A DNA stretch of 64,000 bases from Nitrosomonas sp. (GCA_031316255.1 JALDQW010000001.1:3505485-3569484), one strand, 5' to 3'. Counted from the first letter of the stretch, positions 44,673-55,928 are shown. Notes: generated by a model not told the origin, from the sequence alone. Translations and numbers: made by a program.

Positions 44673-46289
44673 TCATTCATCAAACCCGTTGGTAATCGGA
44701 TGCCGCCAGGTGGTGCCAAAATCACATTGCGTGACACGAATGCCCGGCGGTGACTGACGGCGTTTATATTCGTTAACCTTGATCAGGTGTATAACGCGGT
44801 GAACATCGGTTTCACTGAACCCTTTTTCAATAATTTCTGCAGGCGTCAGGTTATTTTCCACATAGGCTTCCATGACCGAATCGAGCACTTCATACGGCGG
44901 CAGGCTATCCTGGTCGGTCTGGTTAAAACGCAGCTCTGCTGAAGGCGCACGCTCTATAATACGTTGAGGAATGACTTCGGCAATCTGATTGCGGTATTTG
45001 CAAAGCTGATAAACCATTGTTTTACTGATGTCTTTAAGAACACCAAAACCGCCAACCATGTCCCCGTATAAGGTGCAGTATCCGACAGCTATTTCCGATT
45101 TATTTCCCGTAGTCAGTACGATATAACCCGTCTGATTCGATAATGCCATCAACAAAGTGCCGCGTATGCGTGCTTGCAGATTCTCCGGCACAGTACTGAC
45201 ATAGCTGTTTTCTGGCGAAATCTGAAAATCGTTTTCCAGCGTCAATAAAAAATGATCGAGCAAGGGTTTGATCAAGCTCTGGCGGTGCTTGACGCCCAGT
45301 GTTTGGGCCATCTTGTGCGCATCATCGAGACTGATGCCCGACGTATATTGTGTTGGCATCATGATTGTCTGAACCCGATCCGCACCCAGCGCATCCACTG
45401 CAACAGCCAGAACTAATGCTGAATCAATACCACCGGACAGGCCAATCAGCACACCGGGAAAATTGTTTTTATCGATATAATCCCTGACGCCCATGCATAG
45501 CGCTTGATAAATACAGGCCACTGTCGGCAGATGCGGTTCGATATGCCCATTAACCGGGACATTATCTTCGATTTCAACCAGACCCACTTCTTCCTTGAAT
45601 TCAGCAAACTGGTGTGTCAACACGCCTTGCCGATCCATCACAAACGACGCACCGTCAAAAACCAGTTCATCCTGACCACCCACAAGATTGGCATGAATGA
45701 CCCCGATTGCCGTCTCTTTGATAAATTGCTGGGTCAGTTGGTAACGGGAAACCTGTTTGTCGATATGATATGCCGAAGCACTGAGCACCAGCATCTGATC
45801 AACATTCGAATCAAACAGAACCGTGTCGGCTGCTGTATGTACCTGCCAGAAATCGGCGCAAATCAGTATACCAAACCGGATACCAGCCACTTCAAACCGG
45901 CAAGGTTCGACACCTTTATCAAAATAGTAATATTCATTAAAAAAAGGAGCCCTGTTCAGAATATGCTTTTGATGATTGGCAATAATTTGCCCATCCTGGA
46001 TAACCGAAGCCGCATTGTAGAGTTTACCGTCCCGGAAATCCGGATGACCGACAACCAGTGTAATACCGGAAATTTTTTGCACCAGATCATGCAGCGCATC
46101 GGCGCAGGCCGCATAGAATGTTTCGCGCAGTAGCAAATCAACAGGTGGATAACCCGACAACGCCAGTTCAGGAGTAACCATCAATTCAGCGCCGGATTTC
46201 TTCGCTTGCTCGGCAGCGTCGATTATTTTTTTAGCATTACCGGCTATATCACCAACGGCAACATTGATCTGAGCTATGGCAATTTTCAT
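44673..46289 (-). CDS. nadE: glutamine-dependent NAD+ synthetase
   Basis: A 538-residue two-domain enzyme making NAD+ from deamido-NAD+ with glutamine. The N-terminal nitrilase/amidase domain (about 1-250) has the Glu in VTPELALSGYPP, the Lys in NHQKHILN and the Cys in FGILICADFW. The C-terminal ligase (about 265-538) has the PP-loop GLSGGIDSALVLAV, then TTGNKSEIAVGYCTLYGDMVGG. It follows algC/manB by 22 bp. Confidence 0.96.
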   Translation of the reverse strand: MKIAIAQINVAVGDIAGNAKKIIDAAEQAKKSGAELMVTPELALSGYPPVDLLLRETFYAACADALHDLVQKISGITLVVGHPDFRDGKLYNAASVIQDGQIIANHQKHILNRAPFFNEYYYFDKGVEPCRFEVAGIRFGILICADFWQVHTAADTVLFDSNVDQMLVLSASAYHIDKQVSRYQLTQQFIKETAIGVIHANLVGGQDELVFDGASFVMDRQGVLTHQFAEFKEEVGLVEIEDNVPVNGHIEPHLPTVACIYQALCMGVRDYIDKNNFPGVLIGLSGGIDSALVLAVAVDALGADRVQTIMMPTQYTSGISLDDAHKMAQTLGVKHRQSLIKPLLDHFLLTLENDFQISPENSYVSTVPENLQARIRGTLLMALSNQTGYIVLTTGNKSEIAVGYCTLYGDMVGGFGVLKDISKTMVYQLCKYRNQIAEVIPQRIIERAPSAELRFNQTDQDSLPPYEVLDSVMEAYVENNLTPAEIIEKGFSETDVHRVIHLIKVNEYKRRQSPPGIRVTQCDFGTTWRHPITNGFDE

Positions 46290-46311
46290 GAATACAAAAA
46301 ACTAATTTCAG

Positions 46312-47700
46312 CTAAAAAGGCAGTTCGGCATCCGGCTTTACCCGTTGAATATTGACGCGAAAATCCTGCTGGATACGTTTCAGTGCGGCTTCATTCTCCG
46401 CTTCAAACCGTAGCACTATGACTGGCGTGGTATTGGATGCACGCGCCAAACCGAATCCATCATCGTATTCAACCCGCAGACCGTCGATGGTAACCACCCG
46501 CTGCGCACTGTCAAACCGGGCATTTTTTTGTAACGCAGCGATCAATATGTGGTTTTCGCCCTCCTCAACCCTGATTTGCAGTTCGGGCGTATTGATCGAG
46601 TCCGGAAGGTTGTTCAAGACGCTGTCTATATTTTCCCTGTGACTAAGCAATTCCAGCAATCTCGCTCCGGCATACAAGCCGTCATCAAAACCATACCAGC
46701 GTTCCTTGAAAAAGAAGTGGCCACTCATTTCACCAGCCAGTAATGCATTCGTTTCTCTCAGTTTGGCTTTAATAAATGAATGACCGGTTTTCCACATGAT
46801 GGGCACTCCGTTATGCTGCTCAATCCAGGGCGCAAGGTTACGCGTGCATTTCACATCGAAAATAATCTGACCTTTCGGATTTCTGGACAACACATCGGCA
46901 GCGAACAGCATCAACTGACGATCCGGAAAAATAATATTGCCCTTTTTGGTGACTATACCCAGCCGGTCGCCATCGCCGTCAAAAGCAAGGCCGATTTCAG
47001 CATCTGTGTTAGCAAGCGCATGAACCACATCCCGCAGATTAGCGGGCACCGATGGATCAGGGTGGTGATTCGGGAAAGTCCCATCCACATCGCAAAATAA
47101 TTCGGTCACTTCACAACCCAGTTTTTGATACAGTGCAGGCGCAAACGCACCGGCCACACCATTACCGCAATCCACGACAATTTTCATTGGGCGATCGAGT
47201 TTGACATCATCAACAATACGATCGATATAACTGTCGCAAATGTCAAGCTGAGAATAGCGGCCATCACCATGCATCAGATCGTTGTTATCAATACGGATGC
47301 GCAGTGCCTGTATGGATTCAGCCGCCAGTGTTTCACCACCCATCACAATTTTAAACCCGTTGTATTCCGGCGGATTATGGCTCCCCGTTACCATCACACC
47401 GGAGTAATTACAATGCTCATGCGCAGCAAAATAAAGCATGGGTGTCGCCACCATCCCGACATCCACGACATTAACGCCACTTTTGAGAATACCCCTTGTC
47501 AGCGCTTCTGAAAGCGACGGCCCGGACAATCTGCCGTCCCGTCCCACTGCAATTGACGTCAGCCCGCGTTCGCGCGCTTCAGAACCGATTGCATGGCCAA
47601 TTGCCTCAACATGCGCGATCGTTAACGTTTTATCGACAACACCACGAATATCATAGGCCTTAAAAATTTCGCGTGGAACAGATTGTTTTATATCGTTCAT
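46312..47700 (-). CDS. phosphomannomutase/phosphoglucomutase (AlgC/ManB type)
   Basis: A 462-residue hexose phosphomutase that interconverts 6- and 1-phosphates of mannose or glucose for polysaccharide and LPS synthesis. Motifs: phospho-serine loop MVTGSHNPPEYNGFKI, metal loop AFDGDGDRLGI, sugar-binding GEMSGHFFF and the phosphate-binding end segment RASNTTPVIVLRFEAE. Four-domain length is normal. Confidence 0.95.
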   Translation of the reverse strand: MNDIKQSVPREIFKAYDIRGVVDKTLTIAHVEAIGHAIGSEARERGLTSIAVGRDGRLSGPSLSEALTRGILKSGVNVVDVGMVATPMLYFAAHEHCNYSGVMVTGSHNPPEYNGFKIVMGGETLAAESIQALRIRIDNNDLMHGDGRYSQLDICDSYIDRIVDDVKLDRPMKIVVDCGNGVAGAFAPALYQKLGCEVTELFCDVDGTFPNHHPDPSVPANLRDVVHALANTDAEIGLAFDGDGDRLGIVTKKGNIIFPDRQLMLFAADVLSRNPKGQIIFDVKCTRNLAPWIEQHNGVPIMWKTGHSFIKAKLRETNALLAGEMSGHFFFKERWYGFDDGLYAGARLLELLSHRENIDSVLNNLPDSINTPELQIRVEEGENHILIAALQKNARFDSAQRVVTIDGLRVEYDDGFGLARASNTTPVIVLRFEAENEAALKRIQQDFRVNIQRVKPDAELPF

Positions 47701-47757
47701 TTAAAAAATTATTGGTTGACTGGTTAATACAAATTTTTGGCGAATTTTAGCGCTCTG

Positions 47758-47961
47758 TCAGTGGTGTCCGGCAATGGCGCCACCCTTGAGGGTATAATGC
47801 GTGCCGCAATAGGGACACAAGGCCTCGCCTGTTTGCTCTATCGGCAAATAAACTCTTGGATGCGTATTCCAGAGTTTCATTTCGGGTGTTGGACAATGCA
47901 GCGGCAGGTCGTCGGTTGTAATTTCGATTTCTCTTGTTTTATTGTCGGTTTGTTCATTCAT
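47758..47961 (-). CDS. zf-CHCC zinc-finger protein
   Basis: A 67-residue protein from the ATG at 47961 (three codons inside the longest frame). Ligands are seen in LHCPTPEM and ALCPYCGTHYTLKG, matching the CHCC finger found in NDUFS6-like complex I proteins. It is often encoded beside ilvE in betaproteobacteria, as here (13 to 22 bp from the ilvE stop). Function unclear. Confidence 0.85.
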   Translation of the reverse strand: MNEQTDNKTREIEITTDDLPLHCPTPEMKLWNTHPRVYLPIEQTGEALCPYCGTHYTLKGGAIAGHH

Positions 47962-47983
47962 AAAAAACACGCTCCAATACGAC

Positions 47984-48907
47984 TTATTTTACGAAGGTAA
48001 GCCAGTCGCTATGATTATCATTCCTGCCTTTTACACAGTCAAAGAACAGGGCCTGCAATTGCGTTGTAATCGGCCCGCGCTTCCCGCTACCGATCATACG
48101 GTTATCCAGTTCACGAATTGGGGTCACTTCTGCTGCAGTGCCCGTAAAAAACGCTTCGTCTGCACAATAAATTTCGTCGCGCGTAATGCGTTTTTCAATG
48201 ACGGGAATACCTAATTCTGCCGCCAACTCCATGACTGAAGCCCGGGTTATCCCTTCCAGGCACGACGTAAGGTCGGGGGTATAAATTTTCCCCTGCTTGA
48301 CGACGAATATATTCTCCCCAGACCCCTCAGCGACATAACCTTCCATATCCAGCAGCAACGCTTCGTTATAACCATTCTGAGCCACTTCCTGATGCGCCAA
48401 TATGGAATTGGCATAGGTTGTCACCGATTTCGCCCGGCACATATTAATGTTGACATGATGCCGCGTAAACGATGAAGTTTTAACACGAATGCCTTCATCC
48501 AGACTTTCAGCGCCCAGATAGGTACCCCATGACCACGCAGCAATTGCAACATGCACCGATAGCGTTGTCGCCGAAAGACCCATGGCTTCAGAGCCATAAA
48601 ATACAATGGGGCGGATATAACCTGAGGCCAGATTATTCTGTTTGACGACATCGCATTGCGCTTGCAGCACAGTAGCCTTGTCGAACGGCATTCTCATCAT
48701 AAAGATATGCGCCGAATTAAAAAGCCGGTCGGTATGTTCCTTTAACCGGAATATAGCCGGACCCTGCGCTGTTTCATAGGCGCGCAACCCTTCAAACACC
48801 CCCAATCCATAGTGAAGCGTATGCGTCAGTATGTGCGTATTGGCATCCCGCCAGGGAACCATTTCGCCGTCATACCAGATAACGCCATCACGATCAGACA
48901 TTGACAT
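47984..48907 (-). CDS. ilvE: branched-chain amino-acid aminotransferase
   Basis: A 307-residue PLP fold-type IV transaminase for Leu, Ile and Val synthesis. Supporting motifs are LHYGLGVFEGLRAYE, the catalytic Lys region CRAKSVTTYANSIL, LLLDMEGYVAEGSGENIFVV and FFTGTAAEVTPI. Length is normal for the bacterial class I enzyme. Confidence 0.96.
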   Translation of the reverse strand: MSMSDRDGVIWYDGEMVPWRDANTHILTHTLHYGLGVFEGLRAYETAQGPAIFRLKEHTDRLFNSAHIFMMRMPFDKATVLQAQCDVVKQNNLASGYIRPIVFYGSEAMGLSATTLSVHVAIAAWSWGTYLGAESLDEGIRVKTSSFTRHHVNINMCRAKSVTTYANSILAHQEVAQNGYNEALLLDMEGYVAEGSGENIFVVKQGKIYTPDLTSCLEGITRASVMELAAELGIPVIEKRITRDEIYCADEAFFTGTAAEVTPIRELDNRMIGSGKRGPITTQLQALFFDCVKGRNDNHSDWLTFVK

Positions 48908-49206
48908 CCAGAGACTCCCCGAAAAGATCAGTAAAAAGTCATATTCTAACTGATTTTTGAGGTGAGGTTGAATTCCCTGTTTTCAAAATCCCGTATGACT
49001 AAAATTGGATTTCCAGTTAACACTCAAAAATCAAAAAAACGACTCATTGCACACAGTTGTATAAGATCCCTGGTATCACCAATATAGTTGCATTACCAAT
49101 AAAACCAGATTTTTTTCGCCAGATCAACAAAGGCAATGCGACATATCAAAAACGCCATGTTCATACCCACACATGCCGAACTTAAAGTACTGATATTAAG
49201 GATACT
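48908..49206. other. intergenic region, ilvE promoter side
   Basis: A 299-bp AT-rich stretch between ilvE (start 48907) and the receptor stop at 49207, both minus-strand. I see no gene, terminator or repeat in it that I can support. Confidence 0.5.
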
Positions 49207-51279
49207 TTAAAAACGCCATTCTGCGCCCACATAAATCCCGCGCGGAATAGATGACGGAACTAATGGAATAAAGGCAGATACCGATTCATTGTGATTCTGT
49301 TTGAGTAAATTTTGTCCAACCAAAAATAACTCGACATTCCTGACAGGTTTGAATGCGAGTTTGGCATCCATGGTCACGTAACTGGGGATATTGAAAAAAT
49401 CAACACTACTGACATACCGCAACCATAGATTAAATTGTATTTTATCCGACAGATCGTAGTTTGACCGCAATGAAACTTGATGCTGGGGGTTTACTTTGGC
49501 GGCACTGCCCGTCGTTGGATCAAGCTGCTTGAGTATTGAATCGGAACTGATATGCATATTCAGATAACTATAACTGAGTTGCAGGCGCCAATTCTCAAGC
49601 GGACGTGAATCAGCCGATATTTCAACGCCATAGGTATGCCCGGAAGCCTTGTTTGTTAAACTGACTGGCAATACCAGATGCGGTATAGGATTGGCAAGAA
49701 AAGAAGGAATGCCTGCTGAAAGATCACGTAACTGACTGTAGTCATTAAAAAATGTAGCGATATCAACAGACGCCTGAAAAGGAAACTGATGCCGGAAGCC
49801 TAGTTCATAAGCCAGCAATTTTTCTGAATTGAAACTTGGCGTCCCCAGGATTTGAGTAAGAACCGGAAATGATATCAGATTGGAACCACCTGGAATTTCA
49901 CTCAGTGTTTGGGCATTCAGAAGTATGTCATTCTCGGCTCTGGACGGTATGCGTACGGCCCGGGAAACGGACATCCAAACCGAATTCTGCATGCTTGGCA
50001 TCCACATTAAGCGTGCATTAGGCTGAATTTCCATGCCGGTAAAATCATTGTAACCGAACCGCGAACCCAGTGTTAATTTAAGTTTTTCAGGGATTAATGT
50101 GATTTCATCGCGAAGAAATGCGCTGGCAAGATGATTGGTTTGTTCACGAGGATTCAGTGAGATTAGCTCGGTATCAAACACCTTGTTGTGATACAACCTG
50201 TAATTAGCGCCCCAGGTAATATCATGGCGGTCAAACAAAGGAAAACGATGCTGAAAATCGATATCAAAACTTTCCGCTCTGACATTGGACCAGGTTGCCA
50301 TCCTGAAATCGATAATGTCATAGTAAGTTTGCAGACTCAGCGATGATTTTTCCGAAAAGGCGCGGTCCCAGCGAAAGCGTATATTACCCCCTTTGCTGTT
50401 CCCTCTTACTGATTCAGCCTGAATAATGGGCGCAATCAAAAGAGATTTGTCCAGTCTGTCGCCTTGTGCATTGTAAAAAATGTCGCTCTGCAGGGTAAAT
50501 TGATCTATTCCACGAACATGATCCATCCTGAAGCCACCCCGGGCACTATGCCAGGCATCATTGGCGCTGCCGCCTCGAGTTGAGTTTAAGTGATCACGCG
50601 TGAATCCCTTTGCATAAAAACGGAAAGGTGTGTTGTCATCGATTTTCCCACCGTAACGGGCGCCCACGAACCCCTGTTCAAAACTGCCGCCGCCTGCGGT
50701 TAGCAAAGTGCCCTGGGTGTCTGATGCTTTTTTGGTGATGATGTTGATGACACCATTGACCGCATTGGCGCCCCACATAGCCGCACTCGGGCCACGTATG
50801 ACTTCAATGCGTTCAATATCTTCCATGAGCGTATCTTGCTGGTCCCACAAGATACCCGCAAAAAGCGGATTGTAGACACTGCGTCCATCCATAAGAACCT
50901 GCAGTTTGTTGGCAAAACGGCCGTTGAAACCGCGCACACTGATCGACCATTTATCAGCTCCAATACGTGCGACTTGCACGCCTGGAGCCATCCTCAGCGC
51001 TTCCGGTATACTGGTAACGCCGGAGCGCTTTATGTCGTCCTGTGTAATAACAAAAACAGCGGATGAAACCTTTGACAGTTTTTGCGCATGCCGGGTAACC
51101 GTGGTCACCTCAATGTTCATCAATTCCTCTATACTCATATCCATGAGTCTATTCATATTGTTTTGAACACTATCGGTGGAATATTTGGCTGCATACGTAC
51201 TTTCTGCAGCACATCTCATCGTCATCATGATCGCGATGAGGTAAATCATCAATGTAATGAATGTTGAACGCACTATCAT
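49207..51279 (-). CDS. TonB-dependent receptor of the YfiR/CHASE8 operon
   Basis: A 690-residue receptor. Signal peptide at about 1-26, then SIEELMNIEVTTVTRHAQ, a plug domain (VFVITQDDIKRSG, EALRMAPGVQVARIG, RIEVIRGPSAAMWGANAVNG) and a barrel ending GAEWRF. It is very close to the receptors at 1-3606. It is the last gene of a five-gene operon, and its start overlaps the YfiR stop by one base. In this setting it may double as the signal-input port for the periplasmic switch. Confidence 0.93.
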   Translation of the reverse strand: MIVRSTFITLMIYLIAIMMTMRCAAESTYAAKYSTDSVQNNMNRLMDMSIEELMNIEVTTVTRHAQKLSKVSSAVFVITQDDIKRSGVTSIPEALRMAPGVQVARIGADKWSISVRGFNGRFANKLQVLMDGRSVYNPLFAGILWDQQDTLMEDIERIEVIRGPSAAMWGANAVNGVINIITKKASDTQGTLLTAGGGSFEQGFVGARYGGKIDDNTPFRFYAKGFTRDHLNSTRGGSANDAWHSARGGFRMDHVRGIDQFTLQSDIFYNAQGDRLDKSLLIAPIIQAESVRGNSKGGNIRFRWDRAFSEKSSLSLQTYYDIIDFRMATWSNVRAESFDIDFQHRFPLFDRHDITWGANYRLYHNKVFDTELISLNPREQTNHLASAFLRDEITLIPEKLKLTLGSRFGYNDFTGMEIQPNARLMWMPSMQNSVWMSVSRAVRIPSRAENDILLNAQTLSEIPGGSNLISFPVLTQILGTPSFNSEKLLAYELGFRHQFPFQASVDIATFFNDYSQLRDLSAGIPSFLANPIPHLVLPVSLTNKASGHTYGVEISADSRPLENWRLQLSYSYLNMHISSDSILKQLDPTTGSAAKVNPQHQVSLRSNYDLSDKIQFNLWLRYVSSVDFFNIPSYVTMDAKLAFKPVRNVELFLVGQNLLKQNHNESVSAFIPLVPSSIPRGIYVGAEWRF

Positions 51280-51860
51280 TACTGATAAACCTTCGTCGCC
51301 AGTTGCAATAACTTTGAGCTAATCTGCAAATCGGCATCGCGCGCCGATTTCAAGTTGATCTCAAATTTGATTTTATTTTCAATCAACATCATGTTGATGA
51401 TGACACCTTGACTTGCCGCATCCTGGCTATCTGCAATTGTTAGAATAGGTTTGTTATATATTTTCTTTAAAATAGCGGGCAGACCGCCGATTGCTGACTT
51501 GGAAATAAAAAGAACCTGACACGCTTCAATTTTTTCAATATCGGTTAGTCGCAATGTCTTGATAGCGGAGTTGTTAACAGGCTTTTTTTGTAATTGATCG
51601 ATCTCCTGTCCAAAATAATCATTTCCATAGATACATAGATTAAGTTCCTGATCGCTACTGTCAGGCCAATGAGTAAACGCAATAAAATTAAATATGAATG
51701 CAGCTTTGACACCATATTCATTGACCTGGGATTCAATGACTGGAGATGCGTGCAGCTGAAAAAAAGGCGCTACGCTCAGCAACATACTGATGAGTATCCT
51801 GGTTAGTTTTGTTCTGATCCCAACTGTTTTTTTCCGGAAACGTTGTTGAACGTAAGGCAT
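51279..51860 (-). CDS. YfiR-like periplasmic repressor (DUF4154)
   Basis: A 193-residue protein from the ATG at 51860, the first start past the upstream stop; the frame is open to 51935. A signal helix (about 20-38, ending LHAS) is followed by the DUF4154 domain (VKAAFIFNFIAFTHWPD, LCIYGNDYFG, CQVLFISKSA, ILTIADSQDAASQGVIINM). In Pseudomonas YfiR binds the periplasmic CHASE8 domain of YfiN and holds it off. The CHASE8 kinase three genes upstream is its likely partner. Confidence 0.88.
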   Translation of the reverse strand: MPYVQQRFRKKTVGIRTKLTRILISMLLSVAPFFQLHASPVIESQVNEYGVKAAFIFNFIAFTHWPDSSDQELNLCIYGNDYFGQEIDQLQKKPVNNSAIKTLRLTDIEKIEACQVLFISKSAIGGLPAILKKIYNKPILTIADSQDAASQGVIINMMLIENKIKFEINLKSARDADLQISSKLLQLATKVYQ

Positions 51861-51892
51861 TAGCGTGATTGATTTTGGTCTTATTCTTCTTG

Positions 51893-53812
51893 TCACAAGT
51901 TGCAGTTTAGTATCTTGTCCTGAAAGTACAAACAAGTCTTATTTCTACCTGAATTTTTTGCCGCATATAATGCCTTATCTGCAACGCTCATCAGTTCATC
52001 CTCAGTTTTCAACTTCGTGTCTTTTTTAGCCACACCGATGCTGACCGTAACTTGAATTTGAGATGTATTGATATCAATTTTTAGCGATGATATATGGCGA
52101 CGGAGTCTTTCAGCAAAAAAAACAATGGATTTTGCGTCTTGATCAGTATTCCGAGAGATGACCATAAATTCTTCACCGCCAACCCGGTAAAACGTATCGC
52201 TATTGCGTGCTGACGACTTAAGTGCTGCTGCTATTGTTCTAAGTACTTGATCGCCTGCTGCATGACCATAGGTATCATTAATTTTTTTGAAAAAATCAAT
52301 ATCGATTAACATCAGGTAAAGCGCCTGTCCGGAACGACTTGCTTCACTCCATGCTTTTTCTAATGCTTCAGTTCCCGCACGCCGGTTGGGCAACTCCGTT
52401 AGCATGTCAGTCAGCGCCAGGTACTCTAGTTTTCGATTTGAAACAGCCAACTCGGCAGCAAAACGTTTGAGATACTCGCGATCACGCTCCCATGATTCTT
52501 GTAACTTCCGATAATGCCAGGCAGCACGTAATCTGGCGCGAAATGCCCTTACATTTATCGGCTTAACGATATAATCGTCTACACCTGCATTAAATGCTTC
52601 AATAATTTCATCTTCTTCTTCAATCCCTGTCAGCATAATGATATAGATATTCTGTCCCCAGTCTGTGGAACGCAGGGATTTCGTCAGTACAAGGCCATCC
52701 ATTACCGGCATCAACCAATCAGTAATCACGATATGAGGCATGACTTCCATTGCTAATGACAGTGCCTGTTCACCATTATTTGCTTTAAAGACAGTATGAC
52801 CGAGCGCATCCGACAGCAATCCTTCAATAAAGATCAAACTGGACGGATCGTCATCTACTGCAAGCACGCGAAGTAAAGCAGGATTCGATGCATTATCTGT
52901 TCGCGACACAGAAACCTTGATCATTGTGTCAAATGGTGGAAGTTTTATTGTCGGTATCTTGAGCAATTCACTCCAGACTAACCACTCGGCCATGACTTCA
53001 TCGATAAATTCACCGAATAATTTCGAATCCAGACTTATTTTTCCACCAAGCAGAATCAGCTCGGATATCTGGTTGTCACGTTCCGATTGAGTACTAATCC
53101 CAAAATCTGCAATTTGTTTTGCAATATTAAATAAGTTCAGTATTTGATACGGGCGAGATTCTTCCAAATAACCTGAGTCTGCAGGGATTTCGTGATAATA
53201 AATCGCCTCCACCATTATTTGAGGAATACCAAAATTGATCATCAATGCAGCCGTTAATTCATTGTGATCGGTTTGGAAATAATTTTTTTCTTGCTCGACA
53301 AAAGAACTATCCGAGCTTTGTTTCTCTAACAAATCGGAATATTTCTCAGGATAAACGGTGGCCAGGGTTAAGCAACCGATTCGCGCCATCAAACCACATG
53401 TAAACAATTCGTCCACAGGGCAAATCTGAATAGACTTCCCCAGATTTTGGGCCGCAATCGCCATGAGCAATGAATGCGACCAGAATTGTTGGAAATCAAA
53501 ACCCTTGCACGCACCACTCAGATTTTGATCAATCAATGAAAATCCGAGAGCCAGCTGCTTAACCACATTCATTCCAAGATATGAAACCGCATCTGAAACA
53601 GATAAAATGGCACGTGAGCCTTGATGCGACATATTCGCTTTTTTGATCAAACGACTGGAAAGTGCCGGATCGGTCTTAATGAGTTTAGCCATTTCACTGA
53701 CAGAAGCGTCATCTCGCTGACAAATCTCCATTATCCCAAGCGCCACTCCACTTGGCGTCGGTAACAGTGCGTTTAGTTTTAGAAGGTCAAGGTCAATGTC
53801 AACAAATTTCAT
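51893..53812 (-). CDS. HDOD-REC-GGDEF signalling protein
   Basis: A 639-residue cytosolic protein. HDOD domain at about 15-210 (LIKTDPALSSRLIKKAN, CGLMARIGCLTLA). Receiver domain at about 310-430 (LAVDDDPSS, phospho-acceptor in IVITDWLMPVMDG, Lys in DYIVKPINV). GGDEF domain at about 470-635 with an intact GGEEF signature (YRVGGEEFMV) and DIDFFKKINDTYGHAAGD, so it should make c-di-GMP. The allosteric RxxD site was not clearly seen. It overlaps the preceding gene by 14 bp and is a likely target of the CHASE8 kinase phosphorelay. Confidence 0.9.
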   Translation of the reverse strand: MKFVDIDLDLLKLNALLPTPSGVALGIMEICQRDDASVSEMAKLIKTDPALSSRLIKKANMSHQGSRAILSVSDAVSYLGMNVVKQLALGFSLIDQNLSGACKGFDFQQFWSHSLLMAIAAQNLGKSIQICPVDELFTCGLMARIGCLTLATVYPEKYSDLLEKQSSDSSFVEQEKNYFQTDHNELTAALMINFGIPQIMVEAIYYHEIPADSGYLEESRPYQILNLFNIAKQIADFGISTQSERDNQISELILLGGKISLDSKLFGEFIDEVMAEWLVWSELLKIPTIKLPPFDTMIKVSVSRTDNASNPALLRVLAVDDDPSSLIFIEGLLSDALGHTVFKANNGEQALSLAMEVMPHIVITDWLMPVMDGLVLTKSLRSTDWGQNIYIIMLTGIEEEDEIIEAFNAGVDDYIVKPINVRAFRARLRAAWHYRKLQESWERDREYLKRFAAELAVSNRKLEYLALTDMLTELPNRRAGTEALEKAWSEASRSGQALYLMLIDIDFFKKINDTYGHAAGDQVLRTIAAALKSSARNSDTFYRVGGEEFMVISRNTDQDAKSIVFFAERLRRHISSLKIDINTSQIQVTVSIGVAKKDTKLKTEDELMSVADKALYAAKNSGRNKTCLYFQDKILNCNL

Positions 53813-55928
53813 TTTCTATTACATCGCGTTGGGTCACATGTATTGGCCAGTATCTTTTTGCAAGAAAGATCACTTCTTCTCTAGAATTAACAGGTTGACT
53901 GAAGTAATTTCCCTGCAAATAATCACATCCTAAATCTTTTAAAATTTCTGCTTGAGTTATCTTCTCAATCCCTTCTGCTGTAACGCTAAAATTTAAATTC
54001 TTGGATAAAGTAATAATTGATCGAACTATGGCAAGGCAATTTTTATCTTCTATCATTTCATTGATAAAGCTTCTATCCACCTTAATGTTGTTAACTGGTA
54101 GCTGCTTTAAATAATTCATGGAAGAGTAGCCTGTTCCAAAATCGTCAAGTGCGACATGTACTCCGCAATTACGCAATACATTGAGTGTTTTCTGTGTTTC
54201 ATCAACGCAGTTCATTACAGCGCTCTCGGTCACTTCTAGAGTAAGCCTGCTGGGTGATAACCCGGTCTCAGCTAAAATTCCAAGTACACATTTGACTAGC
54301 TCAGGGTCTTTAAATTGCACCGGAGAAAGATTAACCGCCATCCGTAAACTGACACCATCTTTATCCCATTGTACCGCTTCAGCACATGCTGTGCGCAAAA
54401 CCCATTCTCCGATAGGAATAATCAATCCGTTTTCTTCAGCCATGGGAATGAATTCGTTCGGAGAAATCAAGCCGCGTTCCGGGTGCTGCCAACGGATCAA
54501 CGCTTCAACGGATTGAATCCTTCCACTGGCAATATTGAGTTGTGGTTGATAGGCAAGAAAGAACTCATTATTCTGCAAAGCATTGCGTAAATCATTCTCC
54601 AGATTGAGTCTGTGTTCAGCATGTCGCGTCAAGGAATTACTATAGAATTGGCTGTTATTTCTTCCTTTACTCTTCGCGTGATGCATGGCGGTATCAGCAT
54701 GATTAAATAAAGTTTCAGTATCATTACCATCAATAGGATACAAAGCAATACCCACACTCATTGTCAGCACAACATCCAGGCTGTCCAGATGAAAAGGATT
54801 GCGCATGATCTCATGCAATCGATTTGCGACAATCAAGGCATCTTCAACACGATGTAAATTAGGAATGACCGCTGCAAACTCGTCTCCTCCAAGATGGGCA
54901 AACTCAATCTCAAAGGATGAGGCATGTTGATTATTTTGTATTGATCCAAGGTCATCAGCACAGCGTTGAAGGCGTTTTGCGATATTTCGAAGAATTTCAT
55001 CCCCGGTATGATGCCCCATAGCTTCATTAATACTTTTGAATCCGTCAATATCCATATGAAATACCGCATGTATGCTGCCTACATCCTTAGTACGGTTTAT
55101 TTCTCTTTTTAACCGTTCCTTTAAAAATTTGCGGTTGGGCAATCCCGTAAGAAAATTAAAATTGGCGAGGCGGAATATTTTATTTTCTGACTCCTTGCGA
55201 TCGGTAATATCACGGATTAAACAAAGTGTTTCATGAGATTTTATAGTTACAACCCGGGTTTCATAGCTCCTTGTTCTCTCATTCTCTATTTGCAAATCAA
55301 ACTCAAAATGCGCAACATTGCCGTCCTCACGTGCACGGAATATGCTATTTAAAAAAACTTTTGCGATATCTTCTGGAAAAAACTGATCAATTGACTCTCC
55401 ACAGTTTAGTGTTTGCCATATGGAATGTTCAGGACAGACACATACATTGACAACATAACCGCTGTCATTAAGAATAAACATCGCATCGGGAATAGTACTA
55501 AAAATTGCCGTATTGCGCGCATTGACTGTTTTTAGTTCGAGCAGATTCAAATAAGCACGTTTTAAGTACTGTACACGATAACCGATCAAACTCCAGTTTA
55601 TAGGCTTTGCAATAAAATCCGTTGCACCGACTTCGAAAGCATGATTGACAGACTCCATATCATCGTTACCTGTCACCATGATGATAGGAAGTTCATTACC
55701 CTTTAGTTTTCGAAGATGCAAACAAACTTTATAGCCGTCCATAATCGGCATATCCACATCCAGCATAACCAAATCATGTGGCAGTTCTTCAAACAAACGT
55801 ATGGCATCCTCGCCATTACTCGCCAACGAAACACTGAACCCTGCATTCTCTAATGCAGTCTGCATCAGCAGTCTGATGGTTGCATCATCATCAGCCACCA
55901 GAACTTTAAATGACACTGCTTTCATCAT
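53799..55928 (-). CDS. REC-PAS-GGDEF-EAL signalling protein
   Basis: A 709-residue protein. Receiver at about 5-130 ([36 protein letters not shown]). PAS-like region at about 140-245. GGDEF at about 255-430 with intact [15 protein letters not shown] at about 445-700 with [28 protein letters not shown] and VDRSFINEM. Both catalytic signatures are complete, so it may make or break c-di-GMP depending on input. It overlaps the kinase stop by 23 bp. Confidence 0.92.
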   Translation of the reverse strand: MMKAVSFKVLVADDDATIRLLMQTALENAGFSVSLASNGEDAIRLFEELPHDLVMLDVDMPIMDGYKVCLHLRKLKGNELPIIMVTGNDDMESVNHAFEVGATDFIAKPINWSLIGYRVQYLKRAYLNLLELKTVNARNTAIFSTIPDAMFILNDSGYVVNVCVCPEHSIWQTLNCGESIDQFFPEDIAKVFLNSIFRAREDGNVAHFEFDLQIENERTRSYETRVVTIKSHETLCLIRDITDRKESENKIFRLANFNFLTGLPNRKFLKERLKREINRTKDVGSIHAVFHMDIDGFKSINEAMGHHTGDEILRNIAKRLQRCADDLGSIQNNQHASSFEIEFAHLGGDEFAAVIPNLHRVEDALIVANRLHEIMRNPFHLDSLDVVLTMSVGIALYPIDGNDTETLFNHADTAMHHAKSKGRNNSQFYSNSLTRHAEHRLNLENDLRNALQNNEFFLAYQPQLNIASGRIQSVEALIRWQHPERGLISPNEFIPMAEENGLIIPIGEWVLRTACAEAVQWDKDGVSLRMAVNLSPVQFKDPELVKCVLGILAETGLSPSRLTLEVTESAVMNCVDETQKTLNVLRNCGVHVALDDFGTGYSSMNYLKQLPVNNIKVDRSFINEMIEDKNCLAIVRSIITLSKNLNFSVTAEGIEKITQAEILKDLGCDYLQGNYFSQPVNSREEVIFLAKRYWPIHVTQRDVIENEIC